From positions 634,501 to 698,500 of the forward strand of contig NC_015318.1 of NCBI RefSeq assembly GCF_000194135.1: DNA of 64,000 nt. The letters are read 5' to 3'. The notes beneath the pieces are model-generated. The model saw only the letters and a list, made by a program, of their open reading frames with translations, was not told where the DNA came from and did no database searches. Source of the stretch: Hippea maritima DSM 10411. GTDB taxonomy: Bacteria > Campylobacterota_A > Desulfurellia > Desulfurellales > Hippeaceae. Shown piece by piece: positions 25,449 to 34,476 of this stretch; positions within the stretch are counted from its first letter, which is position 1, and each line of letters starts with the position of its first letter. Position numbers and translations under genes: made by a program.

Positions 25449-25899
25449 TTTTGCTTTCTTCTTCTTTCTGTTCTGTATTTTGTGTTTTTCTGTTTTTGCT
25501 TACAAGCATCAGCCCAAAGAACACGATTATCGTGTATCCAATTAAAATGACAAATCCGCCGCTTCCTATTGCCACATTCCGTATATGCACTCCGGCAGAC
25601 ATATACAAAAACTTCTTAAGCAGACTCGAGCCAATCAGGTAAGCCGCAAAAGAGATAAGAAAGCCCAGTGAGCCTGCAACTATATACCATACTTCTTCTC
25701 TTGTTAGTTTGTTATAGAGCGTCGCTATAGCGGGACCTATGATGAAAAAAGGGATAACATACAGCAGGTAAGCAAAACTGCCGATATGCACCACACTCTC
25801 AAAATACCCACGATATGTGACTATCGGCAAGAAAGCCCCAAGCAATACCATAACACCCAAAACCAACTCGGCAATAGCCACCTTTTTCCTGTTGTCCAC
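25438..25899 (-). CDS. Four-span membrane protein
   Basis: About 153 residues with four membrane segments and a charged Glu/Lys-rich tail. The GTG at 25899 follows GGGAGGTG and is preferred over the upstream TTG. The family is unknown. It overlaps the YdjM-like gene. Confidence 0.55.
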   Translation of the reverse strand: MDNRKKVAIAELVLGVMVLLGAFLPIVTYRGYFESVVHIGSFAYLLYVIPFFIIGPAIATLYNKLTREEVWYIVAGSLGFLISFAAYLIGSSLLKKFLYMSAGVHIRNVAIGSGGFVILIGYTIIVFFGLMLVSKNRKTQNTEQKEEESKSEA

Positions 25900-25976
25900 A
25901 AAACACCTCCCAACTCTTTTTTTTGCCAAGCCCGCGTGGCTCGGCTATACCTTAAGAGATAACTTCTGAAGCTTTC

Positions 25977-26345
25977 TCATCTTGCCACCTCTGTTTTGAT
26001 TTTTCTGATTGTCCTCACTATAACCATCCACTCCTTTCTTGAGAAAACCCGTCTATTAAAGGAATTAGGGCTTTGTTTTAGCCCGTTCTCTACAACCGAC
26101 GCATAGTCAAAAGACACAAAAGGCTTTTTGCTTGGCAGGTATTGACTAAAAAAGACAGGTTCTCCGTTTTCCCTGATAGCTAAAGAGTCAACGCCGTAAA
26201 TAGCCTCAATAACCATATCGACGGTCGGCTTGATGTGAGCTGATTTCAGGATATTTGCAAAATACCCCAGTTTTCGCTTCACGGAATAAACCCATCTGCT
26301 ATAAGGATCGCTTCCTCTGTTTCTGACAACGCTATACCTTGCCAT
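25977..26345 (-). CDS. Unknown 122-aa basic protein
   Basis: A soluble, basic protein that overlaps the dcd 3' end by 14 bases. Sequence features are 'SRWVYSVKRKLGYFANILKSAHIKP' and a basic C-terminus. It may bind nucleic acid; no family recognised. Confidence 0.5.
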   Translation of the reverse strand: MARYSVVRNRGSDPYSRWVYSVKRKLGYFANILKSAHIKPTVDMVIEAIYGVDSLAIRENGEPVFFSQYLPSKKPFVSFDYASVVENGLKQSPNSFNRRVFSRKEWMVIVRTIRKIKTEVAR

Positions 26346-26856
26346 GATTACCCCCTTTCTCCCTATAATCCTTTAGCGGTAAACCATCCCCCTCTATGAA
26401 AAGCAGTTGAGCAATTCCCTCATAGGCATAGAGTTTGATGGCCACTGAGTTGAGATTGGCTATGCAAAGCCTCAACCTTCCGTTAAATCCAGCATCAACA
26501 GGGGTTGCATTGATGAGAATCCCCGCTTCTGCAAGAGAAGACTTACCGTAAATGAGTCCCGTAATGCCTCTTGGCATTTTGACGGTTTCAATTGTTAGCG
26601 CAACAATGTAGTCGTGCGGCGGTATTACGGGCGCCTCGTCATAGATTTTTTCAAATTCTCTGTGCTTGCTATCTAATACAGTGCCACGCTTTGGGATTAA
26701 GATATCGGGTGACAGCCTGAGATCGTATCCGTAAGGCTGAAGCCCGTAGGAGAAAATCCTCTGGCCACTGACTTCTCTGATGTTTTTTCTTTCGAACGGA
26801 GCAATTATCTCTTCCTTTTTCACCATTTGCAGTATCCACTTATCTGGCTTGAGCAT
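26332..26856 (-). CDS. dcd: dCTP deaminase
   Basis: A 174-residue enzyme converting dCTP to dUTP (or to dUMP in bifunctional forms). Signature: 'SYGLQPYGYDLRLS', 'GLIYGKSSLAEAGILINATPVDAGFNGRL' with the catalytic Glu in 'AEAGI', and 'YEGIAQLLF'. Length and motifs are normal. In a mobile element it may adjust nucleotide pools for replication; it sits in the HU operon. A GGAGG site supports the ATG. Confidence 0.9.
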   Translation of the reverse strand: MLKPDKWILQMVKKEEIIAPFERKNIREVSGQRIFSYGLQPYGYDLRLSPDILIPKRGTVLDSKHREFEKIYDEAPVIPPHDYIVALTIETVKMPRGITGLIYGKSSLAEAGILINATPVDAGFNGRLRLCIANLNSVAIKLYAYEGIAQLLFIEGDGLPLKDYREKGGNHGKV

Positions 26857-26870
26857 TTTTGACCTCCTGT

Positions 26871-27392
26871 CTATTTTTGTGGTTTTGTAAAAAACTTTAT
26901 AAAATTCTCGGGTTTATTCTGATTTTCTCCTATAAACCTTCTAAACACCAACGGCAAATCGTAAAGATTTTCGCAGAAGACTTTTTGATCGTAAGGATAA
27001 TTGCCGAAAAATTGGCACTGATAGATGTTTTTGTATCCGACAATGTAGTTAAAGCTTTCCTTTATTAACGATATTTCTATTCTTTGCTCCCCTGTTGAGG
27101 TATCTATAGCAAGCGGAATGTGAGCAGTGAAAAAATAAAGGCCGGAATACTTTATTTTATTTTTCTTGTTCTTGTCTTTAATTAAATCCAATGCATCTTT
27201 TAATTTGCTGTAATTGCGCTTATCAAGGTTGAGGATAAATGCAAAACCATAACCGTTAAACTCAGTCTCAAGAACATCATAAACCTCTCTGCCTGCTTTT
27301 GTTTCTATAAACACATGAGTGAAGCGTTTTGAGTCCTCCAATGCCTTGAGTTCGTTGATGCATGTTTTCTTTTTTCCTTGCAAAAGAAACAT
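26871..27392 (-). CDS. Unknown 173-aa protein
   Basis: A soluble protein with mixed strands and helices, for example 'RFTHVFIETKAGREVYDVLE' and 'GLYFFTAHIPLAI'. No motif recognised. A GGAGGG site precedes the ATG, 47 bases after HU. Same operon as HU and dcd. Confidence 0.5.
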   Translation of the reverse strand: MFLLQGKKKTCINELKALEDSKRFTHVFIETKAGREVYDVLETEFNGYGFAFILNLDKRNYSKLKDALDLIKDKNKKNKIKYSGLYFFTAHIPLAIDTSTGEQRIEISLIKESFNYIVGYKNIYQCQFFGNYPYDQKVFCENLYDLPLVFRRFIGENQNKPENFIKFFTKPQK

Positions 27393-27438
27393 CCTATCCC
27401 TCCAAAAAAGAAAACACGGCGGGAAACCCGCCGCTTGC

Positions 27439-27714
27439 TTAATCGTTGATAGTCTGCTTTAAAACCTGTCCGGCCTTAAATGCAGGGATTTTGTGTGGTT
27501 TGATTTTGATTACTTCGCCCGTCTGGGGGTTGCGTCCGGTTCTTTCGCCTCTCTGGCTGACATAGAACTTGCCAAATCCCGTTATAGATACACTCTTACC
27601 GCTCTTTAGAGCCTCGGAAACCACATCGACGAAAGCATTAACAAAAGCATTAGCGCCCTTAACAGAACTTCCCATCTTCCTTGCAATAGCCTCAACAAGT
27701 TCAGACTTGGTCAT
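27439..27714 (-). CDS. HU-family DNA-binding protein
   Basis: A 91-residue HU/IHF protein with the DNA-binding arm 'GRNPQTGEVIKI' and core 'GKSVSITGFGKFYV'. It bends DNA and may assist recombination, replication or transcription of the element. The true start is the ATG at 27714 with AAGGAGG. The same frame is open upstream through the promoter into an ATPase remnant, but that is fortuitous. A GCCCATC-type hairpin (27744-27769) lies in the leader. Confidence 0.9.
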   Translation of the reverse strand: MTKSELVEAIARKMGSSVKGANAFVNAFVDVVSEALKSGKSVSITGFGKFYVSQRGERTGRNPQTGEVIKIKPHKIPAFKAGQVLKQTIND

Positions 27715-27775
27715 AAAAAATACCTCCTTAAAACATATTTGAGGCCAAGCCCATCGTGATGGGCTTGGTTCCCCT

Positions 27776-27800
27776 CTATATATAGGGAAGGGTGTTACAG
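27776..27800 (-). promoter_or_regulatory. Element regulon motif, site 6
   Basis: On the minus strand CTGTAACAC-CCTTCC-CTATATATAG followed by AGGGG, upstream of the HU operon. Confidence 0.8.
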
Positions 27801-27805
27801 TTTTG

Positions 27806-28653
27806 TGGATGAGTGTTATGAGTATATGAGTAGAATTTTTTTGAATTATATCCACCTCTCCGCCCAGCACTTCAGACTCAAGAAAACTCGATACATCTCC
27901 AAAAAAGCTTTTGCCTGAAGAATAAAACTCAAAGTAATGTTTAAAATCAACAACGGGAAAAGGAAGCTTAAGCCCTATTGGGCTTCCAAGTAAAGCATAA
28001 GAAAAGACAAGATTTTCCAGGTAGCCCATCATCTGTATAAGTGTTGCTCTCTCTGCCGGTAAAAAGAATACCTCTCCTGGGAATAAGGAGCTTTTTACGC
28101 AGAAATTTAAGAAATCCTCTAATCTGCTTTTAAATGTATTGTATGCTTTTGAGCCCTTTCTTAAATTTCTCTTAGTTATAGGTTTATTTGTTTTTATGGT
28201 TATTGTATTTCCCTCAAAAACTGCTTCTATATTTCTTCCATAAAGCTCTGCGGATACAGAGCTATTTTCATTCTCATCTCTCATGCTGAAAATGTTTTCA
28301 ATTTCAAACTCTGCGTCTCCAAATGACTGCTTTGAATTCAATACTCTTTTTCCGAAATCTTTGCATACACCGTTTATCCGTTTTTCTATTCTTGCTCTGT
28401 TTTTGGTTAAATACTCCTCTAAATCTATGCTATAGCTTCTATTTCTTACCAGCCCATCTATAACTTTATCCTGAAGTTCGCTATCAAAGTTAAAAGATAT
28501 GTTGGGACTCGACTTCAGCAGGTCGTAAAGCAGATATGAAAGGTAGGTTTTTCCAGTGTTGTTAAAGCCCATAAAGACCGTTAAAGGCTTAAGCTCTATC
28601 TGGGCCTCTTTTATATTGCCAAAATTCCTTATTGTAAACCTCAATGAAAACAT
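27806..28653 (-). pseudogene. AAA ATPase (OLD/ABC-like), 3'-truncated
   Basis: About 280 residues of an SMC/OLD-type ATPase: start 'MFSLRFTIRNFGNIKEAQIEL' and Walker A 'GFNNTGKT'. The C-terminal part with signature motif and Walker B is missing. The frame runs on, without a stop, through regulon site 6 and into HU. Such ATPases often belong to defence systems. The upstream promoter (minus strand TTGACA, 16 bases, TATTAT at 28707-28680) is intact, so transcription could continue into HU. Most likely a remnant cut by a deletion or insertion. Confidence 0.7.
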
Positions 28654-28804
28654 AGCCTTTCCCCTTACAAACTAAATTCATAATATCATTAAATCATCTA
28701 TTGTCAACCTTTCCCCGTCAGAATCACAAAAAACCGACTAAAAAGCTTGACAAACCCTTAAATGTGGGTTAAGTGTTACAATAAAAGTGGTAGGAGGTGG
28801 AAAG

Positions 28805-29041
28805 ATGCTGTGGTTTATTGCGGTTATCTTCACGATAGTAGCGGTTATAATCGGCATTAGAAGATGGAAAATGGCTAATGATCCTATGTATGCTGTAGAT
28901 GTAAAGAACAGAAAAGCGTGGGTGAGAGAGAATAGTACACTTATAAGTGATAGTGAGATAGAAAACAAAGACGACACTTTAATAGATGATGTGGCTTCTA
29001 ACCCTGCCTTCGAGTCTCATAGATCTTTTGATACAAAATAA
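28805..29041 (+). CDS. Small single-span membrane protein (78 aa)
   Basis: One N-terminal membrane helix, then a charged tail with many Asp/Ser. AGGAGGTGG precedes the ATG at 28805. The function is unknown. It is a single rightward gene within leftward operons, with TTGACA at 28748-28753 upstream but no clear -10. Confidence 0.55.
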   Translation: MLWFIAVIFTIVAVIIGIRRWKMANDPMYAVDVKNRKAWVRENSTLISDSEIENKDDTLIDDVASNPAFESHRSFDTK

Positions 29042-29047
29042 AAAACT

Positions 29048-29070
29048 AGGCGGGTTTCCCCGCCTATTTT
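29048..29070. terminator. Terminator between convergent genes
   Basis: AGGCGGG (29048-29054) pairs with CCCGCCT (29059-29065), followed by ATTTTATT. It lies between the small membrane gene and traG. Confidence 0.75.
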
Positions 29071-29071
29071 A

Positions 29072-32000
29072 TTACCTCACATCCAGATCGCTCGGTGGTT
29101 GTATATTATTGCTGGAGTTGGATTGAGTGTTTGATGGGGTATCTTTTGAGGCTGAGCTACCAGCAGCGAAAATGCCGGCATGTAGTATACGATCAGTGTC
29201 GTCGGCATTGTTGCTACCCACATGTAAGTGAGTAACTGGTTTTCCTATACCTTTCAGCATGGGATCGCTATTTTGGTTTCCGCCTGATAGAGTATCCTTA
29301 ACCCCGTGGAGCAACTCCTTGCCTGTGTGCTCCAAAACATGCAGGTAGGACTTCATAGCTCCTGCTCCATTGTCCCAAATGTCCTGAATCTGCCTTGCAG
29401 GATTTGATCCCTGAGCGTGAGCTTCTTTAATGTTGTTGGTTACACCGGAAAGCCCCAACAAATTACTTACTTTTTGCATGTCGTTGTTTTTAATTGCACC
29501 GGTTAAGTCTTTTACAAAGTCTCTTGCTTTGGTTACAGCCTCACCCGTTGCACCGTATTTGTCCACTATACTCTGGGCTTTGGAGTAAATGAGTTTATCC
29601 ACCTGCTTACCGGTGATGTTGAGGCCGTATTTTTTGTCAAGATAATCAGCTACTTTATCTTTTACAGACCCGCTGAGACTACCTTCTACTCCAGCTCCAT
29701 TACCCAAAATACTAATTCCAACTTTACTGTAACCTTCAACATTAGCCTCTCCTTCAGTCGATATAATTCCTTGGTGCGTATCAGTCATTCCTGTATGCAC
29801 TTCTCCGCCCACATACTTCAACATCGCCCCGGCTAATGCACTTGTTGCAAAAGCCTTTCCTCTCTCTCCGCCTACAGTTATAAGCTTTTCTACATCTTTA
29901 TCGGCCCTGCTGATGAGAGATTTGTCATTCGAAACAAGAGCCTGTGCAATCTCTGGCTCAACGGCCTGCTGGTCGAATGCTTTTGCAGCCTCTATCTGAG
30001 ACATGTTTTCCGGTGTATTGTAAAACGCCCTATTAAACGCATAATCGGCATTCTGTTTCCTACCTGCAAATGCACCCAGATCGTAAGCATCTCCAGGTGT
30101 GGATGCCATATTTAAGTCTTTCCCTGTGTTATACATCTCTTTATTAACAGTAGCGGCAATGAGATTTTTCAGAGGAACTCGATCTACTACATCATCATAC
30201 CCCATACCTTCTACATAAGCTTTCTCATTAGACCCAATTCTTTGTTTTTCTACCATTCCTATTATACCTTCGCCCAATTTATCTGCAGCTTTTTTGGTTG
30301 CCAGGTTCTGGCCAAAAACAGATAATTGGTGTGTCTTTTCCTGGAACATCAACCAATCGTGAAAACTACCTTTAAATTTGCCTTCTTTTACACTTTCTCT
30401 ATACGCCTGATAAGGGGATGTAGCACCAACAGCCTTTTGTTCTCCTGTTAAGTATCCCAGATTTGCTGCTCCACCGGCCTTGTTCCATGCAGTTATGTTG
30501 TGAACAGCGCTTTCAGTTCCCAATTTACCGCCATATTGATCTGGCGTCATGCCGTGTTTTTTTGCCTCATCCGCAATAGCATTGGTCTGCCCTGTGCTTA
30601 TGCTTTCTGCGTTGTATCCCGTCTTATAGGCATCCTTCACCCCCTTATACGCATTCCCCGCTCCTATCCTCTTTGCCTCCAGGTTTGCTGTCCCTCTAAT
30701 CAAATCTCCTGCATCGAAGGCAGGGGCGATTCCAGTATCAAATGCCTCGCTGGTGATAATGCTCTTCTCGACGTTTCCTTTCTCTGCAGGGTTTGTAACC
30801 TGCTCGCCGATGCCTGATGCCTGAGAGGTGACTGCTCCTTCGAGCCTGCCTGCAGCCATCTGTAGCCCGTAAGCACCAACTTTCGTGAAGATACCTGCTG
30901 TTATCAGTGCCATACCCATACCCAGACTTCTCACATAGCCCCAAGCCGCTAAAGACCTTTCAAGAGGAAGCTGCATATTCATGAATGCTCCGTAGCCTAC
31001 GTTGTGGATAATCACAGACTGGAAGAGTGTCTGTGCCTCATCAACAAGAAAGTGGTGAATTACCGCATCTATCGCCGCCCATGAGACCATGAAAACAAAC
31101 ACTCCTGCCACTGCGCCAATCACTTTTCCGTAGAAAGGTGTAGGAAGAAATATGATCAGGAAAGGCAACAGGGAAAGACCTAACGCTATCAAAACCGCCC
31201 TGATGGTCGGTATCCATGTGTTAAATGCCATGCCTATATTTATGCCCGTGTTGGTCATCTTGTAGTTCGTCAGGAATGGTGAATTAGCCGCAACCGATGC
31301 ATTGTATATCTCTGTAGCTATATATCCCTGCCTGATAAAGCTAAAAGCATCCGCTGTGATATCTGTGAAGTTGTTGTTGTAGAGGTTCTTTATGTAGGCT
31401 GTGGTTACAGCTATACAATGATTAAGAGCAATTGTATCGGTTGTATCAATGCCGGCGCTTGCACATAAATGTTTGAGGGTATTTCGAAAATACTGATTAT
31501 TATTGAGAATATTCGCTATATTATTCCATGCTTGATTACAGGTTACAGCTTCACCTGCGGTATTATTATGATCGTAATAAACAGTGTATATGCTCTTATA
31601 AGCAGAAGCTTTGGCAAGTATATCAGAGAAAGGTTCAGAAGTGTTTACTAAATCGTCGAACGTTATGTGGCCAGGTCTATACGAATTTCCTATATCGTAG
31701 AACACACAGTCTTTGATATATTTTTCTATGCTCATGTCGAGGTATACATCGTCGGATCTTACACCGTGAATGGCCATATTGAGGATAGCCATTACTCCTA
31801 TACCACCTGCCGAGTTCTCGTAATTCAGGTCAGGATCAATTTCGGTTGTGTCTATCATCCGGATAATACCGTTCTCAACATCGGACGCAATGCCCGCAAC
31901 AGTTGTGATGCCTATAGGGATATTACCAATAGTTTGAGATTTGTTTAATACGGTGTCGTAAACGGTTACCTGCCCCTTTGGAACAATAAGTGCCATATAG

Positions 32001-32767
32001 AGAACAAAAGCAATTATAACAGGCATACTCCATGCGAGGATATTGCCTGTCTGCAAACCCTGAAGAGATCGTATGTAGTTCCTGAAGCCAGCAAAGAACA
32101 GAGACAAAGCCATAACAGTGAAAAACAAACCCTGATAAGCCTTGTCGGAGAAAATCAGAGAGATGAACTGAAACGCGTTGCTGATAGCGTCAAAACCGCC
32201 GTAAGTGTAAAACTCAACGTGCCCTGGATCAAAAGCAAAAGCGTTAATCGAGGTAAAAATAAGTACAATAACTATCAATCCAAAAGATCTTTTTATTTTA
32301 CTGAACATGCTAATTATTTTTCTGACAAAGGACACTATTGATTGACAGGCAACCACAAGCCCAAAACCTGTTGCTAAAGTAAATACCGTAATTATAACAA
32401 GCGCTGCACTGTTGAACCCAATCCTGTAAGCTTCAACATCACTGAGAACTGTAAAATAAACACCTACAGCAGTGCCTAAATAAAGAGGGGTTCTTAAATA
32501 AGGAACAAAAGCAAATACGCTAACGGCAAAGGCAGGAACTATCAGCCAGTAATTGTGTAAAGCTACGCCGACGGCTGACAGCCCTAAAAAAGTAAACAGT
32601 TCCAGCCACACTTTCTTACCGAGCGCTTTCTGGTCCAGGTAAAAGAGAAAAACTATGTTATTCAACACGCTTAATACAAAGTAATAAAACCACAGTGTCA
32701 GGGGTGAGTCTGTTTTCTCTATTTTTGCTATTAACCTTAAGATATTTCTTTTTAGATAATTTTCCAC
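29072..32767 (-). CDS. traG: TraG, mating-pair stabilisation, N-terminally extended
   Basis: A 1231-residue membrane protein. The TraG region begins near residue 154 with 'FEFYTYGG'-like text ('VEFYTYGGFDAI') and continues with 'VYDTVLNKSQTIGNIPIG', several membrane spans and a large hydrophilic C-terminal part (about 680-1231) rich in Ala/Gly/Lys. TraG is needed for pilus assembly and mating-pair stabilisation; its C-terminus also serves entry exclusion in F. Residues 1-153 add about five extra membrane spans absent from F TraG, and M154 itself starts a signal-peptide-like segment. The GTG at 32767 has a TAGGAGG site. It lies downstream of traH. Confidence 0.85.
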   Translation of the reverse strand: MENYLKRNILRLIAKIEKTDSPLTLWFYYFVLSVLNNIVFLFYLDQKALGKKVWLELFTFLGLSAVGVALHNYWLIVPAFAVSVFAFVPYLRTPLYLGTAVGVYFTVLSDVEAYRIGFNSAALVIITVFTLATGFGLVVACQSIVSFVRKIISMFSKIKRSFGLIVIVLIFTSINAFAFDPGHVEFYTYGGFDAISNAFQFISLIFSDKAYQGLFFTVMALSLFFAGFRNYIRSLQGLQTGNILAWSMPVIIAFVLYMALIVPKGQVTVYDTVLNKSQTIGNIPIGITTVAGIASDVENGIIRMIDTTEIDPDLNYENSAGGIGVMAILNMAIHGVRSDDVYLDMSIEKYIKDCVFYDIGNSYRPGHITFDDLVNTSEPFSDILAKASAYKSIYTVYYDHNNTAGEAVTCNQAWNNIANILNNNQYFRNTLKHLCASAGIDTTDTIALNHCIAVTTAYIKNLYNNNFTDITADAFSFIRQGYIATEIYNASVAANSPFLTNYKMTNTGINIGMAFNTWIPTIRAVLIALGLSLLPFLIIFLPTPFYGKVIGAVAGVFVFMVSWAAIDAVIHHFLVDEAQTLFQSVIIHNVGYGAFMNMQLPLERSLAAWGYVRSLGMGMALITAGIFTKVGAYGLQMAAGRLEGAVTSQASGIGEQVTNPAEKGNVEKSIITSEAFDTGIAPAFDAGDLIRGTANLEAKRIGAGNAYKGVKDAYKTGYNAESISTGQTNAIADEAKKHGMTPDQYGGKLGTESAVHNITAWNKAGGAANLGYLTGEQKAVGATSPYQAYRESVKEGKFKGSFHDWLMFQEKTHQLSVFGQNLATKKAADKLGEGIIGMVEKQRIGSNEKAYVEGMGYDDVVDRVPLKNLIAATVNKEMYNTGKDLNMASTPGDAYDLGAFAGRKQNADYAFNRAFYNTPENMSQIEAAKAFDQQAVEPEIAQALVSNDKSLISRADKDVEKLITVGGERGKAFATSALAGAMLKYVGGEVHTGMTDTHQGIISTEGEANVEGYSKVGISILGNGAGVEGSLSGSVKDKVADYLDKKYGLNITGKQVDKLIYSKAQSIVDKYGATGEAVTKARDFVKDLTGAIKNNDMQKVSNLLGLSGVTNNIKEAHAQGSNPARQIQDIWDNGAGAMKSYLHVLEHTGKELLHGVKDTLSGGNQNSDPMLKGIGKPVTHLHVGSNNADDTDRILHAGIFAAGSSASKDTPSNTQSNSSNNIQPPSDLDVR

Positions 32768-32804
32768 AACCTACCTCCTACCTTTACCACTTTTCTTTTG
32801 ATCT

Positions 32805-32845
32805 TTAACTCCCCCCGCCGAGAAGTCCCCTTCCGTAATGGAGGG
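32805..32845. repeat. 41-bp dispersed repeat, copy 1
   Basis: Identical over 41 bases to 50479-50519. It contains a hairpin (CCCCTTCC...GGAGGG). It sits in the traH-traG gap. Confidence 0.75.
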
Positions 32846-32879
32846 TGAGTTGACACACCTGAAACCCAAAATTCTAAAA

Positions 32880-34352
32880 TTATTGTTGTTGTATTGCTGC
32901 TGTGTTAACTGCATCAGAAATCTCCTGCATAACAATCTGTCTTGCTTTTCTAAAGTTATTAGTCATAAAGCCTAAAGCGTTCACTTCATTGGCAGACTTT
33001 ATGTAGTCATTCTTTATAGTTTGCTGAAAAGTGTAAATGGTATTTATGAACTGTCTCAGTATTTTTACGTTCGCGGCCGTTATGCTCAACTGGCAGCTCG
33101 GTCCAAAGTTACCTTCCTTTGTTATAGCTTCCTCAGCCCTGTAGAACAAATGTACAGCCCTGGAGTAAAGATCAGACAAAGCACCATAGGCATAAGCTTT
33201 TGCAGTTATATCAGAAAGCAAGGATGCCACCGTGTCCGTATCACCAACAATCACCGAAGCTTTCAAAGCCTGGTACACTGACACAGGTGAAGTCTGTATG
33301 ATGCTTTGTTCTTCATCCGATAAAGCACGATTACTGCCATCACTATCTTTCATTTTCTGTATAATTTTGTACATATTATCCTGAACATACTGAATTAAGT
33401 TTTTTGTGTTTGCGCTGTAACATTCCCCTGTATCGTTTTCTGCATAAGCTGTTCCGTTGTAGAACTCGTTTGTTTTGGTTGAATCGTTCTTAGCACACGG
33501 CCCCATCAGAACAATTTTTAACTCTTTTTTGCCTTGAGAGTTTTGGGCAACAACTATTCTAATATCCCCAACAAATCCTCTGATTAAATCTACATAATCC
33601 TCTGGAATATTGAGTTTTTTTGCCATCCCTTCAAGAATTGTTGTATTGGGATTATCCTGAGAAGCAGCAAATATATCTTTTATATCCTGGGGACAATCGG
33701 CAATCATTTTATCGTAGTCAGTTTGAGCGGACGCTGGCTGGTTTACGCTTGGTTTACTTGAGGGGGTTATGCTTTGTTCACTCTCAAAAATCTCATTGAA
33801 TAGATCAACCGCACCAGTCAACACATTGTGAGACTGGTCTGCTGATGCCCTTTCACTGGACTGAGAATCGGGAGAGATTGCATCCACCACTTTTGTAAGC
33901 ATAATTTTTGATGCCTTACACGCGTTGAACTGCAGGCCGTTGAGCCTTTGAATCATTCCTTCAATTGACTTAATCGTCTGAGAGCACTGCTCGCAGAGCG
34001 TTTTCAAAGCAATGTCAAATGCAACTGCAGGAGCTGCCTGAAGCATGGTTTGAAGCTGTTGAACAAGGTACTGAGGATTCACGAAGTTAAAGCCGCCGCC
34101 GAAGATATCAATGCCGCCGCAGCCAATCTTTAAAGAAGGTTTTTGGATGTCGAATAGGTAGGTGGTTTGACTGGGTTGCCACCTTGCCGAAAATGAACCA
34201 AACGTAAAATAACCCCTCTTTTGTCCTTTAAAGTAATTAGGCGCAAGGCTTGTTTTCTGTTGCACCCAATCGCTCACCCAGTCGGCTCTTGCCTGATACG
34301 AGGCGGTTGTTAAAGCAGCAATTATCAAAACCACGACAATTTTTCTGAGCAT
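32880..34352 (-). CDS. traH: TraH
   Basis: A 490-residue exported protein with a signal peptide (about 1-23). The conserved TraH core is 'GCGGIDIFGGGFNFVNPQYLVQQLQ' (about 78-102) followed by 'ALKTLCEQCSQTI' and 'LNGLQFNACKASK'. TraH is a periplasmic/outer-membrane pilus assembly protein of F-type systems. The ATG at 34352 with GGAGGG is preferred over the longer frame. First gene of traH-traG under site 7. Confidence 0.9.
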   Translation of the reverse strand: MLRKIVVVLIIAALTTASYQARADWVSDWVQQKTSLAPNYFKGQKRGYFTFGSFSARWQPSQTTYLFDIQKPSLKIGCGGIDIFGGGFNFVNPQYLVQQLQTMLQAAPAVAFDIALKTLCEQCSQTIKSIEGMIQRLNGLQFNACKASKIMLTKVVDAISPDSQSSERASADQSHNVLTGAVDLFNEIFESEQSITPSSKPSVNQPASAQTDYDKMIADCPQDIKDIFAASQDNPNTTILEGMAKKLNIPEDYVDLIRGFVGDIRIVVAQNSQGKKELKIVLMGPCAKNDSTKTNEFYNGTAYAENDTGECYSANTKNLIQYVQDNMYKIIQKMKDSDGSNRALSDEEQSIIQTSPVSVYQALKASVIVGDTDTVASLLSDITAKAYAYGALSDLYSRAVHLFYRAEEAITKEGNFGPSCQLSITAANVKILRQFINTIYTFQQTIKNDYIKSANEVNALGFMTNNFRKARQIVMQEISDAVNTAAIQQQ

Positions 34353-34383
34353 ATTGCCCTCCTTCACATTTTTTTCCGCCTCT

Positions 34384-34408
34384 CTTTATATAGGGGGTTG
34401 TGTTACAG
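34384..34408 (-). promoter_or_regulatory. Element regulon motif, site 7
   Basis: On the minus strand CTGTAACAC-AACCCC-CTATATAAAG, 32 bases before the traH ATG. An IS200/IS605 element lies directly upstream. Confidence 0.75.
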
Positions 34409-34422
34409 TTTATCTGGGATAG

Positions 34423-34476
34423 GTTCACTAAATCCATAGTGAACTACCCTGACTAAATCAAAGATTATAGTCAGGG
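34423..34476 (-). ncRNA. Predicted omega RNA 3' end of TnpB
   Basis: Two strong stems overlap the tnpB 3' end and the IS end, where TnpB guide RNAs are known to lie. The guide would be the flanking sequence just left of 34420, which runs into regulon site 7. Inferred from family knowledge. Confidence 0.5.

Noticed and set aside
27439-28653. A genuine 404-residue ATPase-HU fusion protein
   Set aside because: HU has its own start codon, ribosome site and regulon promoter, and the ATPase part lacks its C-terminal half.
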